From an uncultured Prevotellaceae bacterium (GTDB lineage Bacteria; Bacteroidota; Bacteroidia; Bacteroidales; Bacteroidaceae): a stretch of DNA of 64,000 bases. The stretch covers positions 1-64,000 of the forward strand of contig ONCG01000004.1 in NCBI GenBank assembly GCA_900316285.1, written 5' to 3'. Both the position numbers and the translations under genes were made by a program. The first letter of the stretch is position 1; each line of letters begins with the position of its first letter. A model generated the notes under the pieces. That model had not been told where the DNA came from, ran no database searches, and saw only the letters and a program-made list of their open reading frames with translations. Below are positions 16,015 to 24,508 of this stretch, piece after piece.

Positions 16015-17349
16015 TTGGACTTATCGAGCTTTCAAAACATCAGCGACCTTGTAGTATTCCAACCGATTACTATCGGAGTAGTCTTTGCAGCCGTACTGGC
16101 TGCATTGTTGTTATTTGTATCGGGCTTCGCAAGCGGCTCCGAGATAGCATTCTTCAGCCTCTCGCCAACTGACTTGGCCGAGATCGACGACGAGAAGACA
16201 CCCACCGACCAGCATGTGAAAGAACTTCGAGAAGATAGTGAACGAACGCTGGCTACCATATTGATAACCAACAACTTCGTGAACGTCACCATCATCATGC
16301 TTTGCAACTATGTGTTTGCCTCGCTGGTGCAGTTCAAGGCCGCATGGGTGGAGTTCCTTTGCATTACCGTGCTGCTCACGTTCCTGCTGCTGCTCTTCGG
16401 CGAAATCATGCCGAAGGTGTACAGCCGGCAAGACCCGCTGAAGTTCTGCCGCCGCAGCGTGGGCTTCATCCTTGTGATGCGCCGACTGTTCTGGCCGCTC
16501 GAGACGTTGCTCATGCATAGCGGAGCGCTGGCCGAGAAGGTTGTGCAGCACGAGAACCACGTGCTTAGCGTCGACGACCTCGAGCAGGCCCTCGAGCTTA
16601 CCGATAAAGACGAGATTCGCGAGGAACAGCAGATGCTGAAGGGCATCATCCGCTTTGGCGACGAGACCGCGAAGGAAGTCATGACCAGCCGTCAGGACAT
16701 CGTCGACCTCGACATCCGCAGCTCGTTTGCCGACGTTCTGCAATGCATCGTGGAGAACAACTACAGCCGCATTCCCGTCTATCAGGGCAACACCGACAAC
16801 ATTCGTGGCGTGCTCTACATCAAGGACCTTCTGCCGCACCTCTCCAAGCCCGCTACGTTCCGCTGGCAGGCGCTTATTCGTCCGCCTTACTTCGTTCCCG
16901 AAACCAAGAAGATTGACGACCTGCTGCGCGAGTTCCAGGAGAGCAAGGTGCACATCGCCATTGTCGTCGACGAGTTCGGAGGCACCAGCGGTCTGGTCAC
17001 CCTCGAGGACATCCTTGAGGAGATTGTGGGCGAAATCAACGATGAGTTCGACGAGGAGGAGAAGACCTACTCGAAGCTGAACTATAACACCTATCTTTTT
17101 GAAGGCAAGACGTTGCTCAGCGACTTCTGCAAGATCATCAACGTCCCCGACGACGAGTTTGCCGAAGTAGAAGGCGATGCCGACTCCCTTGCCGGCTTGT
17201 TGCTCGAGCTGAAGGGCGACTTCCCCAGCATCCACGAGATGATTGATTATGCCAACTACACCTTCGAGGTCATGGCCATCGAGGAGCGCCGCATCAGCCG
17301 CATCAAAGTCATCATCCACGAGAAGCCTAAGGCAGCGGTCAAGGAGTAG
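16015..17349 (+). CDS. gldE: GldE/CNNM-type membrane protein with CBS domains
   Basis: An integral membrane protein of the CNNM/HlyC-CorC family, called GldE where it neighbours ssb in gliding Bacteroidetes; it is widespread in non-gliding members. The 444 residues comprise a DUF21 domain with about four membrane segments (VFAAVLAALLLFVSGFASGSE; ITVLLTFLLLLFGEIMPK), a CBS pair (about 215-340, with IAIVVDEFGGTSGLVTLED) and a C-terminal CorC domain. The only start is TTG at 16015, since an in-frame stop is 13 bases upstream and no ATG precedes the first membrane segment. The usual neighbour gldD is absent. Confidence 0.88.
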   Translation: MDLSSFQNISDLVVFQPITIGVVFAAVLAALLLFVSGFASGSEIAFFSLSPTDLAEIDDEKTPTDQHVKELREDSERTLATILITNNFVNVTIIMLCNYVFASLVQFKAAWVEFLCITVLLTFLLLLFGEIMPKVYSRQDPLKFCRRSVGFILVMRRLFWPLETLLMHSGALAEKVVQHENHVLSVDDLEQALELTDKDEIREEQQMLKGIIRFGDETAKEVMTSRQDIVDLDIRSSFADVLQCIVENNYSRIPVYQGNTDNIRGVLYIKDLLPHLSKPATFRWQALIRPPYFVPETKKIDDLLREFQESKVHIAIVVDEFGGTSGLVTLEDILEEIVGEINDEFDEEEKTYSKLNYNTYLFEGKTLLSDFCKIINVPDDEFAEVEGDADSLAGLLLELKGDFPSIHEMIDYANYTFEVMAIEERRISRIKVIIHEKPKAAVKE

Positions 17350-17421
17350 GGGAGAGCGCACCCCAGCTTTGGCCACACCCATCAGTTTCAGCCACACCTT
17401 TCAACTTGGTGAACACTCAGC

Positions 17422-17606
17422 AGTTTGTGCCACTTGTGCCATTGTGCCACGGCTCTACTGCGCAAAGTTGAAATGATAGCAAAACTGATTATTTTGATAT
17501 ATAACTTATTGATAATCAATTAATTAATAATATTTATTATACTTTTTATTTAAGTAAAGGTCATGCCGAGTACACCCGTGGCACAATGGCACAAGTGGCA
17601 CAAACT
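17422..17606. mobile_element. MITE-like element with 31-base inverted ends
   Basis: The 31-base arms 17422-17452 and 17576-17606 are perfect reverse complements (built from GTGCCACTTGTGCCATTG) and enclose 123 AT-rich bases including AATCAATTAATTAATAATA. Perfect terminal inverted repeats, small size and no coding potential are what a miniature inverted-repeat element looks like. I found no convincing target-site duplication. Confidence 0.55.
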
Positions 17607-17623
17607 CCATGATTACACCCACG

Positions 17624-17754
17624 TGTAGGGGCAGACTACCTCCCCCAGCCCCTCCGAAAGGAGGGTAGCATAACGGTCTGCCCGAATCCATACATAAACC
17701 CATGCACAATGCCATAAACATATGCGCGGGCAGACACGGGGGCTGCCCCTACAA
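17624..17754. repeat. Family B repeat, copy 1
   Basis: Begins TGTAGGGGCAGAC and ends GGGCAGACACGGGGGCTGCCCCTACA, with GTCTGCCCG inside. Other copies are at 37777-37805, 39978-40004, 40080-40106 and 62793-62889. All are intergenic, and arms are often inverted. Confidence 0.8.
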
Positions 17755-17780
17755 GCTGGGTGCATGTTTTTGACACCTCA

Positions 17781-17930
17781 AGAGCATTGCTTTCAGACTC
17801 TTAGAGCATTGCTTTTGGGTTCTAAAGTCATTGTTTTTGGACGCTAATAGCATTGCTTTCAGCCTCTCAAAGCATTGCTTTTACATGCTGGGAGCATTGC
17901 TTTCGGACGCCAATACCACTGCTTTTGCAA
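17781..17930. repeat. Family D tandem array, second locus
   Basis: Seven units with a period of about 22-23 bases. Each carries AGAGCATTGCTTT or a close variant followed by a variable 9-10 bases such as CAGACTCTT or CGGACGCCA. It is related to the array at 421-571 and lies just upstream of the aminotransferase promoter. Confidence 0.75.
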
Positions 17931-17995
17931 CGCGGGAAGGGGGTGGGGGGATGATTTTTGTGTGCATTTCGTTTGGTAGAATGACGAAAATGATG

Positions 17996-18003
17996 TATCT
18001 TTG
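17996..18003 (+). promoter_or_regulatory. -7 promoter box of the aminotransferase gene
   Basis: TATCTTTG with TTTG at 17972-17975, 20 bases upstream. This fixes the start codon at 18061, because the earlier in-frame ATG at 18001 lies inside the box. Confidence 0.8.
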
Positions 18004-18060
18004 CAGCGGCAAATGGCGGACAGCACCCGCCGTGGCCAAAAACACAAAAAGAGCAACACT

Positions 18061-19263
18061 ATGCCAAACATTTCAGAACGCGGGCAGCTCATGCCCGAAT
18101 CACCTATTCGTAAGCTCGCCCCACTGGCCACAGCAGCCAAGGAGCGCGGCATACACGTCTATCACCTTAATATTGGACAGCCCGACCTGCCAACGCCGCA
18201 GGTTGCGCTTGATGCTTTGAAGAACATCGACCGCACGGTCCTTGAGTATTCTCCCTCGCAGGGCATTCGCAGCTATAGAGAGAAACTGGCCCAGTACTAC
18301 AAACGCTTCGAGATTCTTGTAGACCCTGATGACATCATCGTGACCTGCGGTGGCTCGGAGGCTGTGCTGTTTGCCTTCCTGAGCTGCCTGAACCCCGGTG
18401 ATGAGATCATCATCCCGGAGCCTGCCTACGCCAACTACATCTCGTTTGCCATCTCGGCAGGTGCCGTCATCCGCACCATCTCCTCCACCATTGAGGAGGG
18501 CTTCTCGCTGCCGAAGGTGGAGAAGTTCGAGGAGCTCATCAATGAGCGCACGCGTGCCATCCTCATCTGTAACCCCAACAACCCCACGGGCTACCTCTAT
18601 ACGCGCCGCGAGATGAACCAGATTCGCGACCTGGTGAAGAAGTACGACCTCTACCTGTTCTCTGACGAGGTGTATCGTGAATACATCTACACGGGCTCAC
18701 CCTATATCTCAGCCTGCCATCTGGAGGGCATTGAGCAGAATGTCATCCTCATCGACTCTGTGTCGAAGCGCTATTCAGAGTGTGGTATCCGCATTGGTGC
18801 GCTGGTGACGAAGAACGAAGCGGTGAAGGCTGCTGTGATGAAGCTGTGTCAGGCTCGCCTGTCGCCACCCCTCATTGGTCAGATCATTGCTGAGGCTTCG
18901 TGCGATGCTCCTGAGTCGTACTACCGCGATGTGTATGATGAATATGTGGAGCGCCGTAAGTGCCTCATTGACGGACTGAACCGCATCCCTGGCGTGTATT
19001 CGCCCATTCCCATGGGAGCCTTCTACACGGTGGCCAAGCTGCCGGTGGACGACTCTGAGAAGTTCTGCCGCTGGTGTCTGGAGGAGTTCTCCTACGAGGG
19101 CCAGACCATCATGATGGCTCCTGCCGCAGGCTTCTATACCACTCCCGGTGCAGGCATCAACCAGGTGCGCATCGCCTATGTCTTGAAGAAGGAAGACATG
19201 GAGCACGCCCTCGTGGTGCTCCGCAAGGCCCTTGAGGCATATCCGGGTAGGGTAGAGGATTGA
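18061..19263 (+). CDS. PLP-dependent class I/II aminotransferase
   Basis: A cytoplasmic fold-type I aminotransferase; the amino-acid substrate cannot be told from sequence. The 400-residue protein has the substrate-side motif NIGQPDLPTPQVAL, VTCGGSEAVLFAF, ICNPNNPTGYLYTR, SDEVYREYIY and the PLP-lysine site DSVSKRYSECGIRIG. The C-terminal ITQVRIAYVL-like arginine segment is present (INQVRIAYVLKKED). It is a single-gene unit with its own promoter, followed by a repeat-rich spacer. Confidence 0.92.
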   Translation: MPNISERGQLMPESPIRKLAPLATAAKERGIHVYHLNIGQPDLPTPQVALDALKNIDRTVLEYSPSQGIRSYREKLAQYYKRFEILVDPDDIIVTCGGSEAVLFAFLSCLNPGDEIIIPEPAYANYISFAISAGAVIRTISSTIEEGFSLPKVEKFEELINERTRAILICNPNNPTGYLYTRREMNQIRDLVKKYDLYLFSDEVYREYIYTGSPYISACHLEGIEQNVILIDSVSKRYSECGIRIGALVTKNEAVKAAVMKLCQARLSPPLIGQIIAEASCDAPESYYRDVYDEYVERRKCLIDGLNRIPGVYSPIPMGAFYTVAKLPVDDSEKFCRWCLEEFSYEGQTIMMAPAAGFYTTPGAGINQVRIAYVLKKEDMEHALVVLRKALEAYPGRVED

Positions 19264-19297
19264 TAGCCGCGCAAGCGCGAAGTGAAAAGAGCGTAAA

Positions 19298-19339
19298 GGG
19301 TATAAAGGGGAGAAAAGGGGAGAAAAGGGGAGAAAAGGG
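19298..19339 (+). repeat. Tandem GGGGAGAAAA tract
   Basis: Three to four units of a 10-base repeat (GGGGAGAAAA) with flanking GGG runs, on the sense strand of the preceding transcript. Five G-runs separated by six bases could form a G-quadruplex in DNA or RNA. Confidence 0.7.
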
Positions 19340-19499
19340 ACGAATGCATTGCCGCCTGAAACTACCCGGCTGCACAAACCCACGCCCTGAAGGGGCAAAA
19401 GCTTTTGCACTTACAGCGCGAAAACCCCACACAAATGCCCTCAATACCCAGGGCGTTGCCCTGGGCTGGTGGCTGTTGGCCCTTCAGGCCGTCCCCTAC

Positions 19500-19628
19500 G
19501 CTGGCGGCTCTCTCCACTCTCCACTCTAAACTCCCCAACTGACTCTCAACTCTAAACTCTCAACTCTAAACCCTTCTCAACCCTTCTCAACCGCGCCGCA
19601 GGCGCCTCTCAACTCTCAACTATAACTC
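19500..19628 (+). repeat. Tandem CTCTAAACTCTC repeat before the LolC/E-type gene
   Basis: Units CTCTCAACTCTAAACTCT and variants continue, with a small GCGCCGCAGGCGC interruption, to AACTATAACTC immediately before the ATG at 19629. Sense orientation. Confidence 0.85.
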
Positions 19629-20876
19629 ATGAACTTCCCCCTATTCATTGCCAAGCGAATCTACAGTGACGACGATGGCCAGCGCATGGTCTCGAAGCCT
19701 GCTATACGCATAGCTACCGCTGGTGTGGCTATCGGCCTGGCGGTGATGATTGTGTCGGTGTGTGTGGTGTTTGGCTTCAAGCACACCATCAGAGACAAGG
19801 TGGTGGGGTTCGGCAGTCACATTCAGGTGGGCGACTTCATGTCGCTGCAGGCAGGCGAGCAGTACCCCATTCAGATGGGCGACTCCATGCTCACCGTACT
19901 CCGGAAGATTGACGGGGTGAAGCATGTGCAGCGGTTTGCCATGAAGCAAGGCATCCTGAAGACCGACAAGGACTTCCTCGGCGTGGTCTTCAAAGGGGTA
20001 GGGCCGGAGTTCGACTCCACGTTCATTCATCAGAACATGGTGGAGGGTGTCATCCCCACGTTCTCCGATTCCTCGAGTACCAACCGCCTGCTCATCTCCA
20101 AGCCCATGGCCGACAAGCTGAGGCTGAAGACTGGAGAGCGCATCTTTGCCTACTTCATCGACGACAAGGGAGTGCGTGCCCGCCGCTTCACCATCAGCGG
20201 CATCTACCAGACCAACCTCACACAGTACGACGAGGCGCTGTGCTTCATAGACCTCTATGCAGCCGTGAAGCTCAATGGCTGGGAACCCGACCAGGCCAGC
20301 GGGGCAGAGGTGGCGGTGGAGGACTTCGACCGCCTGGCCGATGTGGAGGCTTTATTTATTAATAAGGTGAACAGGCAAATGGACCAATATGGCGAGACCT
20401 ACACGTCGAAGACCATCCACGAGCTGAACCCGCAAATCTTCTCTTGGCTGGAGCTGCTGGACCTGAACGTGTGGATCATCCTCGCCCTGATGATTGCCGT
20501 GGCCAGTGTGACCATGATCAGCGGCCTGCTCATCATCATCCTTGAGCGCACCACCATGATTGGCGTGCTGAAAGCCCTCGGAGCCCGCAACAAGACCATT
20601 CGCCACACCTTCCTCTGGTTCGCCGTGTTCATGGTGGGGAAGGGCATGCTCATCGGCAATGTGCTGGGCATCGGACTGGTGCTGCTGCAGAAGTACACGG
20701 GTCTGGTGAAGCTCGATGCTGCCACCTACTACGTCAGCACGGTGCCCGTGGAGCTCAACTTGTTCTTCGTCCTGCTGTTGAACATTGCCACCCTTTTGGT
20801 GAGCGTGCTGGTGCTCATCGCCCCCAGCTATCTCATCTCGCACATCCATCCTGCCAAGTCGATGCGTTACGAGTAG
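19629..20876 (+). CDS. LolC/LolE-type ABC transporter permease
   Basis: An inner-membrane FtsX/MacB-family permease resembling lipoprotein-releasing LolC/E, expected to pull lipoproteins from the inner membrane with a LolD ATPase. The 415 residues show one N-terminal membrane helix (IATAGVAIGLAVMIVSVCVV, about 28-47), a periplasmic domain of about 220 residues and three C-terminal helices (including VASVTMISGLLIIILERTTM with the coupling motif IGVLKALGARN). No ATPase is adjacent, which is usual for this family in Bacteroidetes. The start follows a tandem-repeat leader. Confidence 0.85.
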   Translation: MNFPLFIAKRIYSDDDGQRMVSKPAIRIATAGVAIGLAVMIVSVCVVFGFKHTIRDKVVGFGSHIQVGDFMSLQAGEQYPIQMGDSMLTVLRKIDGVKHVQRFAMKQGILKTDKDFLGVVFKGVGPEFDSTFIHQNMVEGVIPTFSDSSSTNRLLISKPMADKLRLKTGERIFAYFIDDKGVRARRFTISGIYQTNLTQYDEALCFIDLYAAVKLNGWEPDQASGAEVAVEDFDRLADVEALFINKVNRQMDQYGETYTSKTIHELNPQIFSWLELLDLNVWIILALMIAVASVTMISGLLIIILERTTMIGVLKALGARNKTIRHTFLWFAVFMVGKGMLIGNVLGIGLVLLQKYTGLVKLDAATYYVSTVPVELNLFFVLLLNIATLLVSVLVLIAPSYLISHIHPAKSMRYE

Positions 20877-21016
20877 TTACCCACGTGTAGGAAAAACCGA
20901 ACACTTTTTTGCACATATTGGTAAGTCTGACCTGCGTTATTTCATAAAAATTGAAAAAAATGCACTTCAGAATGAAAAAACTGCACATTTTTTTTTGAAA
21001 TGAGCAAATAAGTAAG

Positions 21017-21024
21017 TATCTTTG
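21017..21024 (+). promoter_or_regulatory. -7 promoter box of the acyl-CoA synthetase pair
   Basis: TATCTTTG with TTG at 20995-20997, 19 bases upstream, and a 23-base leader. The region 20890-21050 also repeats the word TGCAC with A- or T-runs five times, possibly a regulator site; this is only suggestive. Confidence 0.75.
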
Positions 21025-21047
21025 CACATAAATTTGAAAATTGTGCA

Positions 21048-22715
21048 ATGAATCCTATACCAAGTTTTAACGCATACTTTGAAAAAAGTATCATCGACAA
21101 CTGGGAAAAAGATGCGCTTACCGACTACAAGGGTGCGACGCTGCAATACCATGATGTAGCTCGCATCATTGAGAAGTTGCATATCGTATTCGAATACAGT
21201 GGCGTGCAGAAAGGCGACAAGATTGCCCTCTGCGGCCGTAACAGCTCACATTGGGGTGTGGTCTTCGTAGCCACGCTGACCTATGGAGCTGTTGTTGTTC
21301 CCGTACTACACGAGTTCATGCCTGAGCAGGTGCACAACATCGTGAACCACTCGGGTGCCAAACTGCTCTTCGTGGGCGATGTGGTGGCAAAGACCATCAA
21401 CCCCGACGAGATGCCCGACCTGGAGGCCATCGTGCATCTGCCCGACTTCTCGCTGTTGGTGTCGCGCAAGGAGAAGATCACCTATGCCCGCGAGCACCTG
21501 AACCAGCTCTTCGGTGCAAAGTATCCGAAATACTTCCGTAAGGAGCATGTGCACTACTACGAGGACAGCCCCGAGGAACTGGCGCTCATCAACTACACTA
21601 GTGGCACCACGGGCTTCTCGAAGGGTGTGATGCTGCCTTACCGTGCGCTGTGGGGAAACCTCGACTTTGCACTCACCAAGCTGGGTCCCATTGTGAAGCC
21701 GGGCACGAACATGGTTTCCATCCTGCCCATGGCCCACATGTATGGCCTGGCCTTCGAGTTCCTCTTCCCCTTCTGCCACGGCATTCACATCTTCTACCTC
21801 ACGCGCCTGCCCAGCCCGTCGCTCATTGCTCAGGCCTATGCCGAGATACAGCCCTCGCTGGTCATTGCCGTGCCGATGATTGTTGAGAAGATCATCCGCA
21901 AGCGTGTGTTCCCGAAGATTCAGAACAACCACGTGCGCCTGTTGCTGATGATGCCGGTTGTGAACAAGAAGGTGAAGCAGATGATTTGCGAGCAGGTGTA
22001 CAACGCCTTTGGCGGCAAGGCCTACGAGATTATCATCGGTGGAGCAGCCCTCAACCAAGAGGTGGAGGAGTTCCTCAAGAGCATCGACTTCCCCTTCACC
22101 GTGGGCTTCGGTGCCACGGAGTGTGCTCCGCTCATCAGCTACTGCGACCACAAGGAGTTTGTGCCGAAGTCGTGTGGCAAGGCCATCTACAACATGGAGG
22201 TGAAGATAGACAGTCCTGACCCGGAGAACATCCCTGGCGAAATCCTTGCCCGTGGCACCAACGTCATGCTGGGCTACTACAAGAACGAGGAGGCCACCAG
22301 CCAGGCACTCGACAAGGACGGCTGGTATCACACCGGCGACCTCGGACTCATGGACGCAGATGGCAACATCTTCATCAAGGGCCGCTCGAAGAACATGCTC
22401 CTGGGCTCCAACGGACAGAACATCTATCCCGAGGAGATTGAGGATAAGCTTGCCTCGATGGCAATGGTCAGCGAGTGTGTGGTGGTGCAGAAAGGCGACC
22501 AGCTCGTGGCATTGGTCTATCCCGACATGGACGAGGCACAGAACATGGGCTTCACACAGGAAGACCTGCAGAACATCATGGAGCAGAACCGCCAGGACCT
22601 GAATGCCCTGCTGCCGCCGTTCAGCAAGATCTCGTCTGTGGTGCTGCGTGAGGAGGAGTTCGAGAAGACTCCGAAGAAGAGCATCAAGCGCTATCTGTAT
22701 CAGAACAGCATCTAA
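21048..22715 (+). CDS. Long-chain acyl-CoA synthetase, copy 1
   Basis: An AMP-forming ligase of the long-chain fatty-acid CoA ligase type. The 555-residue protein has the ATP/AMP signature NYTSGTTGFSKGVMLPYRAL, GFGATECAPL, GWYHTGDLG, the hinge region KGRSKNMLLGSNGQNIYPEE and the C-terminal catalytic lysine in TPKKSIKRYLY. It probably acts at the membrane in activating exogenous or recycled fatty acids. A paralogue follows after 65 bases and is clearly a tandem duplicate. Substrate chain length cannot be deduced. Confidence 0.9.
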   Translation: MNPIPSFNAYFEKSIIDNWEKDALTDYKGATLQYHDVARIIEKLHIVFEYSGVQKGDKIALCGRNSSHWGVVFVATLTYGAVVVPVLHEFMPEQVHNIVNHSGAKLLFVGDVVAKTINPDEMPDLEAIVHLPDFSLLVSRKEKITYAREHLNQLFGAKYPKYFRKEHVHYYEDSPEELALINYTSGTTGFSKGVMLPYRALWGNLDFALTKLGPIVKPGTNMVSILPMAHMYGLAFEFLFPFCHGIHIFYLTRLPSPSLIAQAYAEIQPSLVIAVPMIVEKIIRKRVFPKIQNNHVRLLLMMPVVNKKVKQMICEQVYNAFGGKAYEIIIGGAALNQEVEEFLKSIDFPFTVGFGATECAPLISYCDHKEFVPKSCGKAIYNMEVKIDSPDPENIPGEILARGTNVMLGYYKNEEATSQALDKDGWYHTGDLGLMDADGNIFIKGRSKNMLLGSNGQNIYPEEIEDKLASMAMVSECVVVQKGDQLVALVYPDMDEAQNMGFTQEDLQNIMEQNRQDLNALLPPFSKISSVVLREEEFEKTPKKSIKRYLYQNSI

Positions 22716-22780
22716 GCGTTTTCTTGTAAAAGAATAGCATATCATCGATAAATAATATCAGAACAGCATAAACCAATCGT

Positions 22781-24445
22781 ATGGAATCTATACCAAGTTT
22801 CAACGCGCTCATCGAGAAGAGCATCATCGACCACTGGGATCGCGATGCACTCACCGATTTTAAAGGAGCTACGCTGCAATACCATGATGTGGCACGCAAG
22901 ATTGAGAAACTGCATATCATGTTTGAGAACAGTGGGGTGGTGAAGGGCGACAAGATTGCCCTTTGCGGACGCAACTGTGCTAACTGGGCCGCCGCCTATC
23001 TGGCTGTGCTCACCTATGGTGCCGTGGCGGTGCCCATCCTGCATGAGTTCATGCCCGACCAGGTGCATAACATCGTGAACCACAGCGACGCCAAGCTGCT
23101 CTTTGTGGGCGATGTCGTGGCCACCACCATCGATGCCACGAAGATGCCGGGTCTGGAGGGCATCATCAACATCCCAGACTATTCGCTCCTCGTTTCGCGC
23201 ACCGATAAACTCACCTATGCCCGCGAGCACCTCAATGAGATGTTTGGCCGCAAGTATCCGAAATACTTCCGCAAGGAGCATGTGCACTACTACCACGAGG
23301 AGAGTCCCGACCAGCTGGCACTCATCAACTACACCAGCGGCACCACAGGCTTCTCGAAGGGTGTGATGATTCCATATCGTGCACTCTGGAGCAACTTCGA
23401 CTTTGCCCGCGAGGTGATGGGTAAGCATCTTGAGAAGAATCCAAACATCATCAGCATCCTCCCGCTGGCCCATATGTATGGCATGGCCTTCGAGTTCACC
23501 TTCGAGATTCTCACCGGTAAGCACGTGTTCTTCCTTTCGCGCATTCCAAGCCCGAGCATCATCGCACAGGCATTTGCCGAAATCAAGCCTGCCATCATCA
23601 TTGCCGTGCCCCTCGTCATCGAGAAGATCATCCGCAAGAAAGTGTTCCCGAAGGTGCAGAACAATCGCATGCGACTCCTGCTGAATATGCCTGTGGTGAA
23701 CCGCCGAGTGGAAGAGCGCATCTGCGAAGAGGTGCGCAAGGCCTTTGGTGGAGAGTTCTACGAAATCATCATCGGTGGTGCTGCCTTTAATCAGGAGGTG
23801 GAGTCGTTCCTCCAGCGCATCAACTTCCCGTATACCGTGGGCTATGGTGCTACGGAGTGCGCACCCATCATCTGCTATGCTCCGTGGGATAACTTCGAGC
23901 CAGGCTCGTGTGGTAGGGCTGCCCTGCACATGGAGGTGAAGATCGACAGTCCTGACCCGGAGAACATTCCCGGCGAGATTCTGGCACGCGGACTCAACGT
24001 CATGCTGGGCTACTACAAGAACGAGGAGGCCACCAGCGAGACCATCGACAAGAATGGCTGGTATCACACTGGCGACCTCGGACTCATGGATGCTTATGGC
24101 AATGTCTTCATCAAGGGCCGTTCGAAGAACATGCTCCTGGGCTCCAACGGACAGAACATCTATCCTGAGGAAATTGAGGATAAGCTCAACTCCATGGCAC
24201 TCGTCAGCGAGAGTGTGGTCATCCAGAAGGGCGACAAGCTCATCGGACTGGTCTATCCCGACTTCGACGAAGCCAAGAGCATGAACTTAAGCCGTGAGGA
24301 CATAGAGAACGTGATGGAGCAGAACCGCCAGGAACTCAACGAAGTGCTTCCTGCCTACTGCAAGCTCGCTGGCATTCGCATTCACGACGAAGAGTTTGCC
24401 AAGACTCCGAAGAAGAGCATCAAGCGCTATCTCTATACAGAGTAA
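22781..24445 (+). CDS. Long-chain acyl-CoA synthetase, copy 2
   Basis: A 554-residue paralogue of the preceding gene with the same start (ESIPSFNALIEKSIID) and all AMP-ligase motifs: NYTSGTTGFSKGVMIPYRAL, GYGATECAP, GWYHTGDLG, KGRSKNMLLGSNGQNIYPEE and the terminal TPKKSIKRYLY. Some DNA stretches are almost identical between copies (22386-22450 and 24122-24186), while substrate-pocket parts differ, for example in the segment after the first third. This suggests specialisation with local gene conversion. No separate promoter is clear in the 65-base gap. Confidence 0.9.
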   Translation: MESIPSFNALIEKSIIDHWDRDALTDFKGATLQYHDVARKIEKLHIMFENSGVVKGDKIALCGRNCANWAAAYLAVLTYGAVAVPILHEFMPDQVHNIVNHSDAKLLFVGDVVATTIDATKMPGLEGIINIPDYSLLVSRTDKLTYAREHLNEMFGRKYPKYFRKEHVHYYHEESPDQLALINYTSGTTGFSKGVMIPYRALWSNFDFAREVMGKHLEKNPNIISILPLAHMYGMAFEFTFEILTGKHVFFLSRIPSPSIIAQAFAEIKPAIIIAVPLVIEKIIRKKVFPKVQNNRMRLLLNMPVVNRRVEERICEEVRKAFGGEFYEIIIGGAAFNQEVESFLQRINFPYTVGYGATECAPIICYAPWDNFEPGSCGRAALHMEVKIDSPDPENIPGEILARGLNVMLGYYKNEEATSETIDKNGWYHTGDLGLMDAYGNVFIKGRSKNMLLGSNGQNIYPEEIEDKLNSMALVSESVVIQKGDKLIGLVYPDFDEAKSMNLSREDIENVMEQNRQELNEVLPAYCKLAGIRIHDEEFAKTPKKSIKRYLYTE

Positions 24446-24508
24446 GACTCCACAAGTAAGACAAGAGTAAGTCACCAAGTAAGACTTGAGTAAGACCCCA
24501 AGTAAGAC
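24446..24508 (+). repeat. Tandem CAAGTAAGAC repeat before the binding-lipoprotein gene
   Basis: CAAGTAAGAC and GAGTAAG words alternate with a period of about 22-24 bases, and the last CAAGTAAGAC abuts the ATG at 24509. The unit is unrelated in sequence to CTCTAAACTCTC but occupies the same position relative to the start codon. Confidence 0.8.

Larger units (their letters stand above)
17350..18060. other. Long intergenic region made of repeats
   Basis: No gene is visible. In order it contains an AT-rich element with 31-base inverted ends (17422-17606), a family B repeat (17624-17754) enclosing a CCCCTCCGAAAGGAGGG hairpin, a family D tandem array (17781-17930) and the aminotransferase promoter (17996-18003). 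Confidence 0.85.
19264..19628. other. Spacer with G-tracts and a tandem-repeat leader
   Basis: Just after the aminotransferase stop there are five G-runs (19298-19339) spaced by AGAAAA. A stretch of no clear character follows (19340-19500). Next comes a CTCTAAACTCTC-type tract that runs to the start of the permease gene. No credible gene is present; the short frames translate repeat DNA. Confidence 0.75.
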
